A stretch of DNA of 64,000 nt, from assembly GCF_024195295.1 (NCBI RefSeq), contig NZ_JAMFTH010000001.1, positions 1,915,428-1,979,427 of the forward strand, read 5' to 3'. This DNA comes from Gilvimarinus xylanilyticus (GTDB taxonomy: Bacteria > Pseudomonadota > Gammaproteobacteria > Pseudomonadales > Cellvibrionaceae). A model generated the notes under the pieces. That model ran no database searches. It was given only the letters and a program-made list of their open reading frames with translations, and had not been told where the DNA came from. How positions within the stretch are numbered: position 1 is the stretch's first letter; each line of letters opens with the position of its first letter. Of this stretch, positions 8,925 to 17,621 are shown one piece after another. A program made the position numbers and the translations under genes.

Positions 8925-9392
8925 TAATGCCTCAGAGAGTTCAAACACCACCGGATGTGGCACCTTGATTATTCCCAGACCTAACATCGAGCAACTCGCC
9001 TGCTTACGCAAAAAAAATGATTAATGCGCCACATTGGTGCGAAGGCTGTCCCAAGCCATACTCTAAGCCTGCCTTAAAAAATATGATTTATGCGCCAAAA
9101 ATGGGCCGCAGAGGTTCGCGATCAAATCGCAGACCGGTACGAGTCCTTCCTGATTGACTGAAGACGTTTAACTGAAACGCGGAGGGGGGCTCTTAACCCT
9201 GTGATATTCCATCAACCCACTGGAATTACAGTCGAATAGCTCCGATATCTCTAAGCAGAGATTGGTAGGAATAATAAAGCATAAAAAACTGATCGTAAAA
9301 TAACCAATCTGGATAGTTGTCACTCAAAACAACATTATCAGATATAAGACCTTTTGGACTTTAAAGCGAGGACTGACTCGTAGAGACGCAAA
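8925..9392. other. Intergenic region without recognised gene
   Basis: About 470 bases lie upstream of the esterase gene and downstream of the TSP3-repeat gene's terminators. Two similar stretches (ATGATTAATGCGCCA near 9016 and ATGATTTATGCGCCA near 9082) form a short imperfect direct repeat. I see no open frame with a credible start and no RNA gene. The esterase promoter must be in here. Confidence 0.4.
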
Positions 9393-9459
9393 AGCCCCAT
9401 CGCGGGGCTAGAGAAAAAACGGAAAATAACCCAGGGCAGCTCCATCTGCCCTGGGTTAT
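9393..9459 (-). terminator. Tandem Rho-independent terminators of the TSP3-repeat gene
   Basis: Reading the minus strand, a 14-bp perfect stem pairs 9446-9459 with 9426-9439 around a six-base loop, followed by a T-rich stretch. A second hairpin pairs 9404-9409 with 9393-9398 and is followed by TTTT. The first arm begins three bases beyond the stop codon of the gene ending at 9462. Confidence 0.85.
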
Positions 9460-9461
9460 CG

Positions 9462-12400
9462 CTATTGGGCAGCGGGCGCGACACACATACTGTGAACTCG
9501 CAGGCTACTAAGTGCTCCGACTACCGCACCCTTAGAAATCTCTACCCTGTCGAATTCCTGACTGGTAGACATCATCAATAGATGCTGGTCGGGGTTATTA
9601 AACAAGCCCAGCAACTGCAAGCCCAGCAAGCCGCTAGCCCCGCCTGATTCCTGCTCGGAACCGTTGAGGTAAGTGGTTACGGTAACGTTGCTTAGAACGT
9701 CCGCCTCCAGCAATGTGTCTGCAGATGAAACCACTACCCCTACTCGACGATTACCGGGATACGACGTGGCGGTATCCTCCGCCGCCAGATGCACCGCCGC
9801 CGCAACGGCCACAGGTGTGGACATAGTCGCATAGTTATTCAGGTCGCTGTCTTCGATGTTACTGCTGTTGTTTACTCCGCAGCCAACACACGCGAGTCCG
9901 GACACACCAGTGTGCACAGTAATGTTCGGATCAACCATCGGCTCATAGAGCTTGCCAGGTGCGCAGGCAACATTCTCGGTAGCGTCACATACATCCCCGA
10001 TACCGTCGCCATCAATGTCGGATTGATCGGCGTTGGGGGTAGCCGGGCAGTTATCCGAGCCGTTATCAACACCGTCATCATCCAGGTCATTATCGCAGGC
10101 ATCGCCAATACCATCACCGTCGGTATCCAGCTGGGACGGATTGGCCACCAGGGGACAGTTATCGGCATCATCATCGGTGCCGTCGCCATCCTGGTCATCA
10201 TCGCAGGCATCGCCCATACCATCGCTATCCATATCCGCTTGGTCGGGGTTGCTGACCAGTGGACAGTTATCACCACTGTTCATAATGCCGTCGTTATCGC
10301 GGTCATTGTCGCAGACATCCCCCACGCCATCACCGTCAGCATCCGCCTGGTCAGCGTTAGCGATTAGCGGACAGTTATCGGCTGCATCGGCAATACCGTC
10401 GCTATCACTATCGGTAAGGCTGTCACAAGCATCGCCTATACCATCACTGTCGGCATCCGCTTGGTCACTGTTGGCCGTATCGGGGCAGTTATCGGCACCA
10501 TTGTTAACACCGTCACCATCTCGATCACTGTCACAGACATCGCCGAGCGTATCAGCGTCACTATCCAACTGATCGGCGTTGGCAATGGATGGGCAATTAT
10601 CCGAACCATCGTCGATACCATCGCCGTCGCTGTCGGTGTTGGTATCACACGCATCGCCAATACCGTCGGCATCAGTATCCTGCTGATCGTCATTGGGAGC
10701 TTCGGGGCAGTTATCCGCGCCGTTGGCGATTCCGTCACCATCCAGGTCACTGTCGCAGGCATCACCTACGCCATCGCTATCCCAATCGCTTTGATTGGTG
10801 TTGGCGGTGCGGGGGCAGTTATCACTTTCATTGGCGATGGTGTCGCCATCCAGATCACTGTCGCAGGCATCGCCCACGCCATCACCGTCCAAATCATTTT
10901 GGTTGACGTTAGCCTGAGCGGGGCAGTTATCCGCACCATTGTCGATACCGTCATCGTCGCGATCGTTATCACACACATCACCCACGCCATCACCGTCTAA
11001 ATCAGACTGATCGGTATTAGCAATGAGCGGGCAGTTGTCAACATCATCTTGTATACCGTCATTATCGGTATCGGAGTCGTCGACTCCGTCACAGGCATCG
11101 CCTGTGCCGTCATTGTCACTGTCGACTTGGTTTGCGTTAGCAGTTATCGGGCAATTGTCCTGATCGTTGTCAACGCCGTCACCATCGACATCGGAGTCGC
11201 ACACATCGCCAGTGCCATCGCCATCGCGGTCTTGCTGATCAATGTTGGCAATCGCCGGGCAATTATCCTGATCGTCATTGACTCCATCACCGTCGGTATC
11301 TGTGTCGTCCTGGCTGTCGCAGGCGTCACCGGCACCATCACCATCGGAGTCGGCTTGACCGGCGTTGGCAGTTGCAGGGCAATTGTCTGAGCCGTTATCA
11401 ACACCGTCGCCATCGGTATCATTGTCACAGACGTCACCAATGCCGTCGCCGTCACTGTCCTGCTGTGAGGCGTTAGCATTAACCGGACAGTTATCATTTT
11501 CGTCATCGATGCCGTCGCCATCTGTGTCAACCGGATCATCGTTGGGTGTGCTGTCACAGGCATCGCCAATGCCGTCACCGTCACTGTCGGTCTGATTGGG
11601 GTTGGCAATGAAAGGGCAGTTATCCGCAGGGTTATCGGTACCATCCCCGTCGCGATCTGAATCGCAGGCATCACCTATACCATCGCTGTCCTGATCGAGC
11701 TGATCAACATTGGCATTGAGCGGACAGTTGTCTTGCCCATTGGGTATCCCGTCACTGTCCCTGTCGAGGTCACAAACATCCCCGACACCATCACCATCGG
11801 CATCCAGTTGATCGGGGTTGGCATCGGCCGGGCAATTATCTACAGAGTCGTTGACATTGTCGCCATCGTCATCGCTGTCACAGCTGTTTCCCAAACCATC
11901 TGTATCGCTATCAAGCTGTAGCGTATTGGGTGTGAGCGGACAGTTATCACCCGAGTCAGACACCCCGTCATTATCAGCATCGATGTCGCATACATCGCCG
12001 ACCCAATCATTGTCGCTATCGGCTTGTTCGGGGTTACTGTCAAATGGGCAGTTATCAGTACCATCGTCAAAGCCGTCACCATCAGCATCGGCGTTTTGAT
12101 CGCACGCATCGCCTATACCGTCAGAGTCAGCGTCACCTTGGTCAGCGTTATTGTCGCGCGGACAGTTATCCTGCGTATTGTCGATACCATCGTTATCAAT
12201 ATCGGTATCGCACAGATCTCCCGCCGCATCGGAATCCATATCACTCTGCGAGGTGTTAGCCAACGAGGGACAGTTGTCGTTATCATTTTGTACACCGTCG
12301 CCATCACTGTCGCCATCGCAAGCATCACCCACCCGATCGCCGTCGGAGTCCTGTTGATTCACGTTAATCAATAAGGGGCAGTTATCTTCTCCATCGTCAA

Positions 12401-12803
12401 TACCATCGCCGTCATCGTCTTGATCACATGCATCACCGATATTGTTTTGATCGGTATCGCGCTGATTCATGTTGGCAATGGCCGGGCAGTTATCCAAAAT
12501 ATCGTTGACACCATCACCGTCTGAATCGACACCCGTTTCGTTATTACAGGCATCACCCCGACCGTCGTTATCAGAATCGTTCTGATTGGGATTAGCTACG
12601 TCGGGGCAGTTGTCATCTTCATCGACAATTCCATCGTCATCGGAATCACTGGGAATATCTATGGGATCTGGCTCTTCAAAGCCTTGAGAGCTACTGGAGG
12701 AAGACTGATTGCTTGGCGGAGGATTTGAGGTTCCACCCCCACCTCCACCGCAGCCGTTTAGGAATAGACAAATAATGCTTATTAGAATCGCAGACCTAGT
12801 CAT
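9462..12803 (-). CDS. Giant calcium-binding lipoprotein with 24 thrombospondin type 3 repeats
   Basis: This 1113-residue exported lipoprotein has a signal peptide ending in LNGC (Cys18), a Gly run, a short Pro/Ser linker, and then 24 copies of the motif DNCPxxxNxxQxDxDxDGxGDxCD between about residues 50 and 940. Each repeat is an EF-hand-like calcium-binding thrombospondin type 3 unit. The array is very acidic and would be stiffened by calcium, probably forming a rod projecting from the outer membrane. Residues about 943-1113 form an unrecognised C-terminal domain with four cysteines (CAPGKLYEP, CVGCG and a late CVAP). A GAGGGA site precedes the ATG. A role in adhesion or surface display is inferred. 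Confidence 0.92.
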   Translation of the reverse strand: MTRSAILISIICLFLNGCGGGGGGTSNPPPSNQSSSSSSQGFEEPDPIDIPSDSDDDGIVDEDDNCPDVANPNQNDSDNDGRGDACNNETGVDSDGDGVNDILDNCPAIANMNQRDTDQNNIGDACDQDDDGDGIDDGEDNCPLLINVNQQDSDGDRVGDACDGDSDGDGVQNDNDNCPSLANTSQSDMDSDAAGDLCDTDIDNDGIDNTQDNCPRDNNADQGDADSDGIGDACDQNADADGDGFDDGTDNCPFDSNPEQADSDNDWVGDVCDIDADNDGVSDSGDNCPLTPNTLQLDSDTDGLGNSCDSDDDGDNVNDSVDNCPADANPDQLDADGDGVGDVCDLDRDSDGIPNGQDNCPLNANVDQLDQDSDGIGDACDSDRDGDGTDNPADNCPFIANPNQTDSDGDGIGDACDSTPNDDPVDTDGDGIDDENDNCPVNANASQQDSDGDGIGDVCDNDTDGDGVDNGSDNCPATANAGQADSDGDGAGDACDSQDDTDTDGDGVNDDQDNCPAIANIDQQDRDGDGTGDVCDSDVDGDGVDNDQDNCPITANANQVDSDNDGTGDACDGVDDSDTDNDGIQDDVDNCPLIANTDQSDLDGDGVGDVCDNDRDDDGIDNGADNCPAQANVNQNDLDGDGVGDACDSDLDGDTIANESDNCPRTANTNQSDWDSDGVGDACDSDLDGDGIANGADNCPEAPNDDQQDTDADGIGDACDTNTDSDGDGIDDGSDNCPSIANADQLDSDADTLGDVCDSDRDGDGVNNGADNCPDTANSDQADADSDGIGDACDSLTDSDSDGIADAADNCPLIANADQADADGDGVGDVCDNDRDNDGIMNSGDNCPLVSNPDQADMDSDGMGDACDDDQDGDGTDDDADNCPLVANPSQLDTDGDGIGDACDNDLDDDGVDNGSDNCPATPNADQSDIDGDGIGDVCDATENVACAPGKLYEPMVDPNITVHTGVSGLACVGCGVNNSSNIEDSDLNNYATMSTPVAVAAAVHLAAEDTATSYPGNRRVGVVVSSADTLLEADVLSNVTVTTYLNGSEQESGGASGLLGLQLLGLFNNPDQHLLMMSTSQEFDRVEISKGAVVGALSSLRVHSMCVAPAAQ

Positions 12804-13051
12804 ATTTAATCCCTCAAATCATTTTTTCTTCACTAACCACCCGTGAAGCAATAGTAACCACTGATAATTGTGCGGCTGAATTAAGCGACAACACTCATTG
12901 GATTTTAGTAGAGATCTGGAAATTCAAGACAAGAGGGATAGATAAAAAGCGCATTAACAGATAAAAGGCTATAGCCTGAAGGAAAAACAGGAGAAAGTAA
13001 GGGAAGGTTTCGTGGTTTTAATAAGTTTTACGAATATTCAAAAATTACTAA
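12804..13051. other. AT-rich intergenic region upstream of the TSP3-repeat gene
   Basis: This AT-rich stretch holds the promoter of the minus-strand TSP3-repeat gene, whose GAGGGA ribosome binding site lies just above 12803. No gene-like open frame with a credible start and no structured RNA was found. A 73-residue plus-strand frame starting at 13012 is a shadow over the qmcA terminator and end. Confidence 0.4.
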
Positions 13052-13091
13052 ATAAAAAAAAGTCTAAAAACAGACCCGTAAAAGCGGGCCT
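13052..13091 (-). terminator. Rho-independent terminator of the nfeD-qmcA operon
   Basis: On the minus strand, a stem of seven pairs (one G-U) with a six-base loop spans 13072-13091. It is followed by a stretch of mostly T down to 13052. It begins 11 bases past the stop codon of the SPFH gene. Confidence 0.85.
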
Positions 13092-13101
13092 GCTTCACAT
13101 T

Positions 13102-13950
13102 TTATTTACCAAACATACCCTTAAAAGCATTGGCCAAATCGGCGGGGTAAACCACTGTCTTGCTGTTGTCCGAGGTGGACAGCTCACCGATCGATTCAAT
13201 GTATTTCTCACCCAACAGATACATAACGGGTAACTCATCGCCCCCTTTCACCGAGTCGGTCACCAGTTGAATGGATTTTGCCGAAGCATTGGCCAGGACG
13301 ATCTTAGCCTCACCGTCGCGCTTTGAGGCCTCAAGACGGCCGTCGGCTTCCAAAATAGCCGCTTGCTTTTCACCCTCGGCTTTGGTCACTGCGGCGCGAC
13401 GTTGTCGTTCAGCGGCGGCTTGCTCTTCCATGGCCTGCTGCATGGTGGGCGATGGGTTAATATCCTGAATTTCCACGGTCTTTAAAATAATGCCCCAATC
13501 GGCAATATCATCGGAGATGGAAGCTTTGAGCTTCGCTTTAATTTGATCACGCGATGACAGCGCCGAATCCAATGCCATCTCCCCGATAATCGAGCGCAGC
13601 GATGTCTGAATTAAATTTTGAATGGCGATAATATAATTCTCTACGCCGTAAACGGATTTTTCGGGGCTGACAATATTAATGTAAGCCACGGCGTTAGCAA
13701 TGATGACCGCATTGTCCTGGGTAATCACATCCTGAGACGGAATATCCAGTACGATATCTTTGGTGGTGACTTTATAAGCCACAGTGTCGAAAAACGGAAT
13801 AATAAGATTTAAGCCAGGGGTTAAGGTGGTGTGGTAGCGGCCTAAACGCTGCACCACATCTTTGCGCCCCTGGGGCACAATACGAACCCCGCGGGTGATA
13901 ACAACAAGCGCTAAGACGACAATTGCGCCGACAGTAATTAATGCATCCAT
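13102..13950 (-). CDS. qmcA: SPFH/stomatin-like membrane protein (QmcA/paraslipin)
   Basis: This 282-residue protein has an N-terminal transmembrane segment (MDALITVGAIVVLALVVI). An SPFH (prohibitin-homology) domain follows, recognisable from VPQGRKDVVQRLGRYHTTLTPGLN and the later SLRSIIGEMALDSALSSRD. A long alanine/glutamate-rich coiled coil runs from about residue 165 to 230. Such proteins form large oligomers on detergent-resistant membrane domains, and QmcA partners an NfeD-type protein. That partner gene lies ten bases upstream in the same direction, giving the standard nfeD-qmcA pair. A terminator follows closely. Confidence 0.95.
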   Translation of the reverse strand: MDALITVGAIVVLALVVITRGVRIVPQGRKDVVQRLGRYHTTLTPGLNLIIPFFDTVAYKVTTKDIVLDIPSQDVITQDNAVIIANAVAYINIVSPEKSVYGVENYIIAIQNLIQTSLRSIIGEMALDSALSSRDQIKAKLKASISDDIADWGIILKTVEIQDINPSPTMQQAMEEQAAAERQRRAAVTKAEGEKQAAILEADGRLEASKRDGEAKIVLANASAKSIQLVTDSVKGGDELPVMYLLGEKYIESIGELSTSDNSKTVVYPADLANAFKGMFGK

Positions 13951-13960
13951 GATTTTATCC

Positions 13961-14425
13961 TTATACTTTAGGTGTAACGATCAGATCGTTGCCGGAGAAG
14001 TCCATCACCATAACGCGATCGCCCGGCTGCAATTCGCTGGTACAAATAAAGCGCCACTCGTCCTCGCCCAGCACCGGGGCTGAAAAACGCAAAGTGCCAC
14101 GCTGATTAGAGGCAGTGTAATTGAGCACAGTGCCAATTTGGCCCACGGCTTTTTCCATAGCCATGCCCGACAGGGTTTTGTCTTTCATGCGCGGGGCGAC
14201 CCATTTAAACCAGGCCAGCAGAGAGAGCAGGGACAGAATGCCCCAAAGAAGTAATTGTACCGCCAGAGAGAGCGGCACCAGCCAGGTTACCAGCCCCACC
14301 ACAATGGCACTGACACCCAACCAGAGCATAAAGAAACTGGGTAAGAGTATTTCTAACGCCGCCAGGGCGATACCCAGCACCATCCAGATCCAGGGCGCGA
14401 GCCCGGTTTGCAGCCATTCACCCAT
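13961..14425 (-). CDS. NfeD-like membrane protein (short form)
   Basis: This 154-residue protein has three or four hydrophobic helices in residues 8-75, followed by a soluble OB-fold-like domain (VGQIGTVLNYTASNQRGTLRFSAPVLG, ending LQPGDRVMVMDFSGNDLIVTPKV). This is the short NfeD class without the serine protease domain, known to work with stomatin-like proteins. It is transcribed just ahead of qmcA. The ATG at 14425 has AAGGAG seven bases upstream, but that site lies inside a strong hairpin (separate entry), suggesting translational control. Confidence 0.93.
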   Translation of the reverse strand: MGEWLQTGLAPWIWMVLGIALAALEILLPSFFMLWLGVSAIVVGLVTWLVPLSLAVQLLLWGILSLLSLLAWFKWVAPRMKDKTLSGMAMEKAVGQIGTVLNYTASNQRGTLRFSAPVLGEDEWRFICTSELQPGDRVMVMDFSGNDLIVTPKV

Positions 14426-14461
14426 AGGGTATCTCCTTGCTTATTTTGACAAGGAGTATAC
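14426..14461 (-). promoter_or_regulatory. Hairpin sequestering the nfeD ribosome binding site
   Basis: On the minus strand, GGGTATACTCCTTG pairs with CAAGGAGATACCC around a ten-base A-rich loop. This gives 13 base pairs with a single bulged A. The 3' arm contains the AAGGAG Shine-Dalgarno sequence and ends two bases from the nfeD ATG. Closed, it would block translation; a temperature- or ligand-controlled opening is possible. No T-run follows, so it is not a normal terminator. Confidence 0.6.
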
Positions 14462-14498
14462 CCCAGGGCTAAACCAAACCCCTACTCCGGGCGTAAAA

Positions 14499-16835
14499 TT
14501 ATTGCTCGCTGCCGGCGTGTAATTCGAACCATACCCAGCGTGGTTGCACATGGCAGACATCCTCGGACACCACGATGCCAGTCTGAGTCTGAGAGGCATA
14601 GCCATCGAGCGTCGCGGTAATGGAATAAGTCCCGGCCCGCTCGGGCACGCCGTCAAAAGTACACCCTCCCGGCCAAGCTTGGCGGGTGTTAGGCGCCAGG
14701 GTTTCGCTATAGTCGCCATCGGTAGCCACCACTTGGGCGGCACAGGCATCGGTCTCACCCTCGCCGGTCCACAGCTCTACCCACAAGCCGTCGCGGATCT
14801 TCTCGGTACAGGCAATGGGCTCGCCGCCAATGGGGCCACTGGGTGCATCGGCCGCGCCCCATTGGGTATACCAAATATGATTATCGTGGGCATAGTAAAC
14901 GGCATCATTGTGTAAGAGTCCGCGCCTCACCCCGCCACCGTAATCGTATCGGTCATTACCCGCCGCCTCGGCAATTAAGGTGCCCTGATCCAGCATCACA
15001 CCCTCGGCGCCATCCAAGCCTTGCAAAGACAACATCTGCAAGCCACTGTACTGCCAGCCATTCTCCGCGCTGTTTACGCTGACCGGAAAAGAAACACGCA
15101 TATCACCCTCGCCTACCGGCAAGAAGTTAAGCGCGCGCAAGTCGTAAAGGGCTTCGCTGTGGCTGCCCCGCTCGCCGATTAGCATTTCGCCCACAAGCTT
15201 GGGTGTGCCACCGGCCACCTTCACCAACTGCGCCTTGAGCCCTTGGGTCCAACCGGTCTGGTTATCGGCGTCCTGCCCCAGGGTAAACAGATAGTCATCG
15301 TTAAGCGGATGAATATAAGTCGCAAAACCCGGCACTTCTAACTCACCGCTGATTTTAGGATCGGCGCTGTCGGACAAATCCAGCACATAGAGCGGGTCGA
15401 CTTGCCGAAAGGTCACCACATAGGCGGTGGAGCCGGCAAAACGCACGGCATAAATATCTTCCCCCGGCTTGCCAATAGGATCGGGGCGAGCGCTGTTGGG
15501 TAATTCCGCCAGAGTGTCAAAACCCGAACCCGACTGACGTAGAATGCTGAGGTGATGGGTGGGCTGATTCCAGTCGCCCCGCGTGGTCACCACCCGCAGG
15601 TCGCCTTGGTATTCATTAACCCGGTAAGGTGCGTCGCTGCGAATACTGCCCGGCACACCGCCAGTGGCGCTGTAGCTGGCGCCGGAATCGGTTAAATCAA
15701 ACTTGTGGATAATGGTGCGGCGTTCACTCTGGCGCCAGTCATAAGACGTTAAGTAGAGTGCATTGGTGCTCATGGTCATGGAATCAACGCCGGTGCTCAA
15801 GCATTCACTGGACACAATCTGCTGAGCGTTCAAATCAATGGCGGTAATATTCACCATGGAAAAAAAGCCGTGCTCGGGCTGGGTATCACTCGAGGCATAA
15901 CAATCGTCACTTAACGGAGCTTCCAGATCGCCCTGCCGGTACTGAGGCAGCAACTCGGTAAATTCCACCCGACTTAAAGCGGTCTCATTTTCGCTGCGAG
16001 CTTGGCCTTCAACCTCTTCAAACTGCAGGGTTTCCAGCCAGGGGTCATAGCGGGTAATCACATAAAGGGTGTCCCCCAGACGACGACTGTCGATTAAAGA
16101 GCCATCTAAAGAGATAGCCGTCGCGAGCATAGGCGCTGAGGGCTGATTGACATCGACAAACTCAATTTTTAACTCACTGTTTCTGGGGCCTGGCCAAATA
16201 GCGCTATCCGCGGCTGAAAACTCAATACCCCAGCCCGGCAGCACAGGCTCCACCTGTCTGCGCTGGCTGCGCATAGCTACCAGGTGCGAGGCAAGCCCAT
16301 TGTCCTTTTGCAAATAAAGCGAGTAAGCCGGGCCCCACGAAGAGTCATCAAAACTGTAGGTTCCAACAATGGTCGCATCGGGGATGTCCGGGTCGGTCGA
16401 GACAATTTGCACACCTGGCAACTCGCCGTTGTAACTGCTGGGCTGATAAGCGACAAACCAGTGCTGGCCGTCATACTTGGCGACGTCGGACTCGCCTACC
16501 CCGTCGATATGGACATTGGTATCGGAGTAATTATCGTTGCCAGTATCCGCCTCAGGGGGGCCGGCGGAGAAGTCCACCGTGCCGTCACCGTTCTCGCCCT
16601 CGTCCCTCACTCCGGTCTGCAATCGCAGACCGTTTTTCACCAAGCGTTCAAAATCTTCACCCGCTAAAAGCGTCAAAGGCGCCTCGCTGGGCTCGCTGAG
16701 CTTGAGCTGGGTATAATCGACAGGTTGATCCGGCCCTCCCGGATCAATAGGGCTAGTGGTATCCGTGCTGGATGACGAGCCACCACAGGCCGTTAAAGCC
16801 CCAGCAATGAGTGTGGGAAAAAGTATTGAGCGCAT
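14499..16835 (-). CDS. Exported lipoprotein with beta-propeller domain
   Basis: This 778-residue lipoprotein has a signal peptide MRSILFPTLIAGALTAC and a Ser/Thr linker. The large domain resembles the secreted 'beta propeller domain' family of archaea and bacteria: DVAKYDGQHWFVAYQ near residue 125, GDTLYVITRYDPW, STNALYLTSYDW, DDYLFTLGQDAD. The last ~100 residues contain paired cysteines and look like a carboxypeptidase-regulatory-like sandwich. Function is unknown in the family. The start at 16835 was chosen because it begins the signal peptide and has AGGAAGG upstream; the longer frame from 16976 lacks both. Confidence 0.82.
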   Translation of the reverse strand: MRSILFPTLIAGALTACGGSSSSTDTTSPIDPGGPDQPVDYTQLKLSEPSEAPLTLLAGEDFERLVKNGLRLQTGVRDEGENGDGTVDFSAGPPEADTGNDNYSDTNVHIDGVGESDVAKYDGQHWFVAYQPSSYNGELPGVQIVSTDPDIPDATIVGTYSFDDSSWGPAYSLYLQKDNGLASHLVAMRSQRRQVEPVLPGWGIEFSAADSAIWPGPRNSELKIEFVDVNQPSAPMLATAISLDGSLIDSRRLGDTLYVITRYDPWLETLQFEEVEGQARSENETALSRVEFTELLPQYRQGDLEAPLSDDCYASSDTQPEHGFFSMVNITAIDLNAQQIVSSECLSTGVDSMTMSTNALYLTSYDWRQSERRTIIHKFDLTDSGASYSATGGVPGSIRSDAPYRVNEYQGDLRVVTTRGDWNQPTHHLSILRQSGSGFDTLAELPNSARPDPIGKPGEDIYAVRFAGSTAYVVTFRQVDPLYVLDLSDSADPKISGELEVPGFATYIHPLNDDYLFTLGQDADNQTGWTQGLKAQLVKVAGGTPKLVGEMLIGERGSHSEALYDLRALNFLPVGEGDMRVSFPVSVNSAENGWQYSGLQMLSLQGLDGAEGVMLDQGTLIAEAAGNDRYDYGGGVRRGLLHNDAVYYAHDNHIWYTQWGAADAPSGPIGGEPIACTEKIRDGLWVELWTGEGETDACAAQVVATDGDYSETLAPNTRQAWPGGCTFDGVPERAGTYSITATLDGYASQTQTGIVVSEDVCHVQPRWVWFELHAGSEQ

Positions 16836-16936
16836 GTTACACCTTCCTGGTATTTGTTTATCTTCCCAGCATAACCAAAAAACGACAAGATTCTGTGTGA
16901 TTTTGTAATCACAAACGAGAGCTGAAGAGCACAGGC

Positions 16937-17533
16937 TCAGGCCTTTGAGTGAGCACTGCGCCGCTTGCAAAACCAATAAATGCGCATGCCCAACAGTGTC
17001 AGGGTAATCAAGCCGTAAATTACCGCTTCAAAGTAGCTGGAACGAACCTGCCAGAGCACATGCACCCAGCCGAGAGCAAGGGCTAAATAAACCAGCCGAT
17101 GCAGTTTGACCCAGTTTTTCCCCAGTCGCCGCATCATCCCCTTGGTGGAGGTCACACCCAAGGCGATTAAAATCAGCACCGCCGGCATGCCCGCGGTGAT
17201 ATAGGGGCGTTTGACCATTTCAGAGAAGAAGCGGGACAAATCCAGCCCGAGAATAAACGTTAGATAAGCCGCCACATGACAGAGCGCGTAAAACAGCGCA
17301 AACAAACCCAGCATCCGCCGGTGCACCATTAGCCAACGCCATTTGGCCAACTTAACCAGCGGGCTAACCGACAGGGTGGTAAACAAAAAGTAAATTGTCC
17401 ACTCGCCGGTAAACAGGACAATCGTTTTCGCCGGGTCCGCCCCCAACTGCTGCGTCGCAGTGCGATAGACAAGCAAAGCAAAAGGCGTGAGCGAGAGGGT
17501 AAAAACAAGCAGTCTACGCCATAAGACCGGCAT
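16937..17533 (-). CDS. msrQ: Heme-binding membrane subunit MsrQ
   Basis: This 198-residue inner-membrane protein with about six helices carries conserved histidines in MVHRRMLGLFALFYALCHV and WVKLHRLVYLALALGWVHVLW, which fit heme ligation by the ferric-reductase-like family. MsrQ passes electrons from the quinone pool or flavins to periplasmic MsrP for repair of oxidised methionines. It lies downstream of msrP on the same strand. The start at 17533 has AGGAG eight bases upstream. A longer frame from 17773 runs back into msrP and lacks membrane-protein character in its extension. Confidence 0.94.
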   Translation of the reverse strand: MPVLWRRLLVFTLSLTPFALLVYRTATQQLGADPAKTIVLFTGEWTIYFLFTTLSVSPLVKLAKWRWLMVHRRMLGLFALFYALCHVAAYLTFILGLDLSRFFSEMVKRPYITAGMPAVLILIALGVTSTKGMMRRLGKNWVKLHRLVYLALALGWVHVLWQVRSSYFEAVIYGLITLTLLGMRIYWFCKRRSAHSKA

Positions 17534-17553
17534 CAATAGAATCTCCTGATTTC

Positions 17554-17585
17554 GCGTCGGACGTCCGACGTCTGACGTCCGACGC
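17554..17585. repeat. Inverted repeat built from GACGTC units between msrP and msrQ
   Basis: GCGTCGGACGT at 17554-17564 is matched by its exact reverse complement at 17575-17585, with a ten-base spacer that itself contains GACGTC. The short unit is thus repeated several times. It lies in the 88-base gap of the msrP-msrQ pair, upstream of the msrQ ribosome binding site. It could be a hairpin affecting relative expression or a remnant of a simple repeat. Confidence 0.6.
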
Positions 17586-17621
17586 TTTTCGTTCACCGTA
17601 AACCGTCCGCCGTCCTCCGGC

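Noticed and set aside
9789-12374. Many long open frames opposite and inside the TSP3-repeat gene
   Set aside because: They are repetitive translations of the same acidic repeat DNA in other frames and have no start signals.
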